This document shows positions 59,284 to 64,000 of a stretch of DNA of 64,000 nucleotides, one piece after another; position 1 is the stretch's first letter, and each line of letters starts with the position of its first letter. Location of the stretch: NCBI RefSeq assembly GCF_905475465.1, contig NC_062240.1, positions 13,035,001-13,099,000 on the forward strand. The letters run 5' to 3'. The position numbers and the translations under genes are program-made. Origin of the DNA: Pieris napi (Eukaryota; Arthropoda; Insecta; Lepidoptera; Pieridae). Under the pieces are notes generated by a model. It did no database searches. It saw nothing but the letters and a program-made list of their open reading frames with translations, and was not told where the DNA came from.

Positions 59284-59611
59284 AAACGAAAAAAAAACGC
59301 ATACGCTTCGCTTTCATATTATAAAATTATAATATTTCGATACTAGCTGTACCTTTCGTATGCCCTTGGAATAGTGACTTTCGACAGAATTTTTAACTAT
59401 TTTGCAAATAAAACATTAATACATAAATCAAGCTGTACATTATTTTAGTACAAATAGCTGCCAGTAGATTTTCATTCACGCCGTTTTTCGTTTCTTTTTT
59501 TGTATAATGTTATATTATGGACTCGCAAAATTTCCAGTGTCGCTTTACCAGCCTTCCTATCTTCTGTCCATAGTTCAGCAAATCTCATAAGTCAAATTTT
59601 AAGGGCATCTT

Positions 59612-60110
59612 TTGAGCTGGAGTACAGGTTCAGCGCGTGCTAGGCCATTGGCCGTGGTTACGCGTGAGGACGGCTACTGGCTTCACGCTTACCTTTCATC
59701 AAATACAGGAACATTTCTTGAGCCTGACACGATCCGAATCGCAACCTGTCTGCGGCTTGGGGTTCCTGTCTGCGCTCCACATAAATGTCCCTGTGGCAGT
59801 GATGTCGACAAGCTAGAACATCACGGACTGTCATGCCAAAAAAGTGCTGGCCGCTTCTCGAGACATGAGTGCGGACTCAACGATATCATACGCCGGTCCC
59901 TTGCCACCGTCAACGTGCCAAGTCTACTTGAGCCGACTGGAAAAACAAGCTTTCTGGCTTTTTAAGGACATATCAAAAAGGTTAGTCGACAACACAGGAG
60001 ACCGAAGAGCTGGCAGCTACCTCGGACAAAGAATTAGTCTAGCTATTCAAAGGAGGAACGCTGCCAGGATCTTCGGAACCTTGCCTAAAGGGACTCCTTT
60101 TAAGTGTTTT
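59612..60110 (+). pseudogene. Retroelement ORF C-terminal fragment with internal deletion
   Basis: Two frames. The first encodes DGYWLHAYLSSNTGTFLEPD, TIRIATCLRLGVPVCAPHKC, CGSDVDKLEHHGLSCQKSAG and RFSRHECGLNDIIRRSL. A shift to another frame gives RAGSYLGQRISLAIQRRNAA. The Cys/His pattern C.CG....HHGLSC..SAGR..RH...ND plus the Q(R)ISLAIQRGNAA ending is familiar from the terminal part of reverse-transcriptase polyproteins in many invertebrates. The piece between LEPTGKTS and the second frame is missing, so this is a dead copy. Confidence 0.6.
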
Positions 60111-60114
60111 TATT

Positions 60115-62860
60115 GTTCTTTTTATTCTATTTATTACATAAGTACTAAGTAATAAAAATACAATTAAAATTATGTAGAACTTTAAGGGCAATAATAATCT
60201 TACACAATCTATACATGCTTTCGGTGAATGACCGCCCGTTCTTTTGACTTCTGTGTCGCCAACTACATTTCTATAATACTCGTCACATTTAGTTTATTTA
60301 ATGAATCAACACAACACTGATTGGGTTGTTGTCTGCATATTGAAAACATTTTCTCGAATACATAAATAAATACGATAGGCTTAAAAACGTCAAAGGATTG
60401 ACTTGGGATAGTTGAAACTACGAGTAGCCCTTCTTGCCACGTGCTGAATACAAGCGGTTATTTAATAGCGCGTGTTAAAATGGTGTTTCTGGTAGCCTGG
60501 TTAATGTGTCGTTACGGGTGTGTATATTATTGTATTTGTTTGCGATACCAATAACCAGAACCAGCACAGCACAGATTCCAGTTAACAAAGACGTTGCGCA
60601 TACTGATTGCTGTCTCCGCTATCGACATCTTTATATGTTCGCAGAGTTCACAGTAGCGATAATGTGTGTCTTATGTATTTAATTTTTCTTTTTACATTCT
60701 CTTATTGGGTTTATGTACTGTATGGATAGTGTATCTATTCTCGTGAATAAATAAATAAATAACGTAAAGAAAATGATTTGCCAGATACTTTGGCTGCAAA
60801 TTCATTGATTCATGGTGCATGAATCAGGTATTCTTCGTCCACCAATCTTTCTAATACAGTTTGAAAGTGTTAATGTGGCTGATATGTTCTTTGAATGTGT
60901 ATATCTTTCAACACCTTGAATATTTTGACACCTGTTAAACACCTTCGCTATTTTCGTATACATACTATAAAAAATGTTGATCATTTGAAGGCAGTAAACA
61001 GCCAATTCTATGATCGATCTGTCCTTGGATTGCAGTGGTGCATATTTAGTATCCGGGCATAACAATTTCATTATTTGCTCCAAACGACGACTTGAAAACA
61101 ACAATTGTATTTCCTTATTCTGTTCAAAAAACCCCGCGATTCATTACTATCGTAAAAAAATAAGGATTTTAAAGGTTCTTCTGGTTTACAAATGGATGAA
61201 AGTGAAACATTACCACCAGATCAACACACTTGGAGTTTCCTTCTTCCAATTAAATGGTCCACTGTGTGTACACTTATTATCTTTTTACTACTGTTACGCG
61301 AAAAAGCCTTGTAAAGGATAGCCCTTTTAATGTGCCATTACTGTAGCGACTCTCCACTAAATAACCTATTAAGTGGAGAGTATATGCCAACGTTTGTTCG
61401 ACGATGTAGGCCATAGAATTATCGTCGATTGTTTAACAACTCCGGACTCGATGAACTTGTATGAACATACTAAATAACGTTTTCGGGCAATCCACAATTC
61501 GTTTAGTTTAAAAAGCTCTGTTTACAAGGGGGATACTTCCAATTAGATTTTGCTTGCTGTTCTGTGCTGTAGTATACACACACACAAATAACTTGTCTTT
61601 AAATGGCTTCATTTTTTTCTTAACCATCAGGCTTTACACTTCCACAGACAATATGTGGATCTGTTCGATTCTTATCAGTATCTATGATTGAAAGTAAAAA
61701 TAACAATTGTTAGCTTTTATTATTTATTTAATAATATTCTAAATAATTTATGAAACATATTCTTTTGCTACAAGTGCGCATGTGCAATAATTACTCATTG
61801 GACTCGTTCGGTTATTTACGAATTGTTACGAATTGACTCGAATAACTGCCCGAAGTGGGAAGGTCGAGTCAGAGTGGGGACTAGAGGATAAAACAGCTTG
61901 TAGCACATGCGCACAGGCCATTCCTTTGTTCAAGTTGGTGTTTGTACATTTTACGTAGGGTCAGTGTGTGAAATATAGTAAATCAAGTCATCATTGGAGT
62001 GTTTAATTTCCTACCCTAAGAACCAGATCAACTAGCCCTAACAAATCAGAAGTGGGATGCCATCGAGGTAAACTGATATGGTATATCATATCCTTGGTGT
62101 AAAGGATTAACGCCCACGAGGTATGCGATTTTTTTTTCCCTTTCTACATTTTGTAACCTAAAGATGTAGGTACTCTTTTTTTTTTATTATTTTTATTACA
62201 CCTTTGAAGGTAAATTAGTTACATTTGTTATGAAATCTAGCTTACGATTATGAAGTTTTGTATTTTTACTAACGGAAGACTGTGCTATTGCGTAGGAAGT
62301 GTGGGACTGTGCTATTTTAGGTTATCTAAATTTTTTACCAACTATTATAACCCGTCGGCCCTGTCTTGTCGTCCTATATCGATGAAAATCAAAACTTCCC
62401 AGCTGAAGTCCTTCATACCTACCTAACATAAATGGAAGAAAATTAATCCTATACTAGTGTTCGAAATAAATAATTTTATAATATTTGATGAGGGTGATCC
62501 CAAATATTTTTACTCGGCCGATCCTCATATGTTTTTATTAGTCTTTGTTGAGATTTACTCGAGTTACGTTAGATGTACTTTTATATATAGTATTTGATAA
62601 TTATAATTGATAATATGTAGTTACGTCCACTAATTAGAATGTTATAGTGAGTGTTTAGTGCGTGTTTAAGAAACGCTCTGGTAGGGAGACATTATGGCGA
62701 GGTATGTACTCGGGATTTTGCTATGAGTTATGCATCGACGGCCACCGAACCTGTCCTGTAAAACATATAACGTTATTTATTTTAAAGCTGTTACATTACA
62801 TATTTTTATAATACTTACCGTCGGTTTAGTTGAAATAAATTGAATCATTATTATAAGATA
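60115..62860. other. Intergenic, largely unassigned
   Basis: A minus-strand open frame at 60802-61170 is listed separately. A stem (CTCTCCACT...AGTGGAGAG) lies at about 61351-61380. GTGCGCATGTG at about 61775 and its inverse at about 61905 form a long-range inverted pair. No gene was recognised. Confidence 0.45.
60802..61146 (-). other. Unrecognised open frame, possibly a decayed transposase
   Basis: About 115 codons are open on the minus strand from the last upstream stop (about 61147) to the stop at 60802. The composition is varied: FSSRRLEQIMKLLCPD, RSIIELAVYCLQMINIFYS, SATLTLSNCIRKIGG. It reads more like protein than most short ORFs here, but I can name no family. The 5' side is broken by stops, so it is probably a remnant. 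Confidence 0.25.
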
Positions 62861-62861
62861 C

Positions 62862-63065
62862 TAGCAGACCGGCCAAGCGCGTTGCTGTGGCTAAGGTTTT
62901 TCTTATATTACATAGTAGTAAACTATTCAAGGGAAACGGTAGGAGAACACTAGTCATGGGGACCACCATGCTTTATTGGTAGTTATGCCGTTGAATTGTA
63001 GCTTATGTGAAACGTTGGTACTTTCAACACAGCGCCATCTGTTAGAATTGTGACTGTTAAATAAT
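62862..63065 (+). repeat. Interspersed lepidopteran repeat fragment
   Basis: Starts ATACTAGCAGACCGGCCAAG, then CGCGTTGCTGTGGCTAAGG, and includes CAGCGCCATCTGTTAGAAT. These phrases are typical of lepidopteran RTE/Helitron-associated repeats. Limits are approximate. Confidence 0.45.
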
Positions 63066-63233
63066 AAACAAATATTTTGCAATAAAATAATATAAATTGA
63101 AATGTAAGCTATCCTATCTTTTAAGTTAGATCAAACTGCACACGGTGTGCAAAATATTTGATATCGGTTCGGTAGTCAGGAGTCGATAGTGGACAAACAA
63201 CGTGACACGTAATTTATATATTAAGATTTACGA

Positions 63234-64000
63234 CAGACTACTTTATTATAAATGTTTTACCATTTTTTTTTAATTATTAGGCAACTTGAATATTAAAATA
63301 AGATACATTTAATTAATTTATTATTTTTAGATGTTCCAAGCTGATTTAATATTATAATAAGTTTCTTACAGAACTAATTTATTTTAATTTTACCATTTTT
63401 TTTTTAGAGGTTCTTTGGTGAGTTGAATATTTTAATAAAGTTTTATTTTTACAGACTACTTTATTATAAATGTTTTACCATTTTTTTTTTTAATTATTAG
63501 GCAACTTGAATATTAAAATAAGATACATTTAATTAATTTATTATTTTTAGATGTTCCAAGCTGATTTAATATTATAATAAGTTTCTTACAGAACTAATTT
63601 ATTTTAATTTTACCATTTTTTTTTTAGAGGTTCTTTGGTGAGTTGAATATTTTAATAAAGTTTTATTTTTACAGACTACTTTATTATAAATGTTTTACCA
63701 TTTTTGAAATTATTAGGCAACTTGAATATTATAATAAGATACATTTAATTAATTTATTATTTTTAGAAGTTCCAAGCCGATTTTATACTATAATAAGTTT
63801 CTTACAGAACTAATTTATTTTTTTTTATAATAATAATTTTACCATTTTTTTAGAGGTTCTTTGGTGAGTTGAATATTTTAATAAAGTTTTATTTTTACAG
63901 ACTACTTTATTATAAATGTTTTACCATTTTTGAAATTATTTGGCAAGTTGAATATTATAATAAGTTACATTTAATAAATTTATTATTTTTAGAAATTTCA
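63234..64000. repeat. Tandem repeat array, ~218-226 bp unit, runs off the right edge
   Basis: Units begin with CAGACTACTTTATTATAAAT at 63234, 63452, 63672 and 63898, giving periods of 218, 220 and 226 bp. The first two units are nearly identical. The third differs by indels, mainly in T-runs. Each unit has two half-units with shared phrases (CTTGAATATTAAAATAAG and GTTGAATATTTTAATAAAG, each followed by a T-run and AG). At least 3.4 copies are present and the array continues past 64000. Confidence 0.85.

Noticed and set aside
63234..64000. CRISPR-like repeat array
   Set aside because: The units are ~220 bp and contiguous with no unique spacers, in a eukaryotic genome. It is an ordinary tandem repeat.

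Overview
The window is AT-rich insect nuclear DNA, almost certainly from a moth or butterfly (Lepidoptera). All host genes have short exons with GT-AG introns. The repeats are typical of Lepidoptera: Lep1-like Helitrons with TC...CTAG ends, a tRNA-derived SINE, decayed Jockey/CR1-like and RTE-like LINE pieces, and several families of small inverted-repeat DNA transposons. The assignment to Lepidoptera rests on recognising these repeat families and was not tested by a search.

Layout, left to right. (1) 1-4.1 kb, minus strand: 5' part of a lysophosphatidic acid acyltransferase gene (AGPAT3/4 type), running off the left edge. (2) 5.29-10.82 kb, plus: a complete, apparently intact I-clade-like non-LTR retrotransposon (gag-like ORF1; ORF2 with endonuclease, reverse transcriptase and RNase H), bounded by an exact 12-bp target-site duplication. 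(3) 11.2-12.5 kb, plus: single-exon OSGEPL1/Qri7, the mitochondrial tRNA threonylcarbamoyl transferase. (4) 12.65-13.68 kb, minus: the tiny ATP synthase epsilon subunit, tail-to-tail with OSGEPL1 and head-to-head with the next gene. (5) 14.3-21.2 kb and 23.8-29.06 kb, plus: two tandem TraB-domain (TRABD) paralogues with matching exon structure. The first has a C-terminal membrane anchor. The second has lost it and begins with a basic, acid-free N-terminus. (6) 30.4-32.1 kb, plus: SUMF1, the formylglycine-generating enzyme. (7) 34.7-41.0 kb, minus: a complete ELOVL very-long-chain fatty acid elongase in eight coding exons, with a probable non-coding exon at 42.1 kb and a possible GC-rich promoter and first exon near 52.3-52.5 kb. 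(8) 42-64 kb is mostly gene-free: long intron or intergenic DNA with Helitrons, a SINE, LINE remnants, and an array of roughly 220-bp tandem repeats running off the right edge.

The host genes are unrelated housekeeping functions: phospholipid synthesis, mitochondrial tRNA modification, ATP synthase, a mitochondrial/TraB-family protein, sulfatase activation and fatty acid elongation. I see no operon-like logic. The more unusual features are the recent full-length LINE, the TRABD tandem pair with swapped targeting features, two Harbinger-like non-autonomous elements that each keep a MADF-like ORF start, a MITE family carrying long poly-C/G tracts (three copies), a strong palindromic MITE inside the SUMF1 3' UTR, and the right-edge satellite-like array. 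All exon boundaries were derived by eye from splice consensus, reading phase and family conservation.
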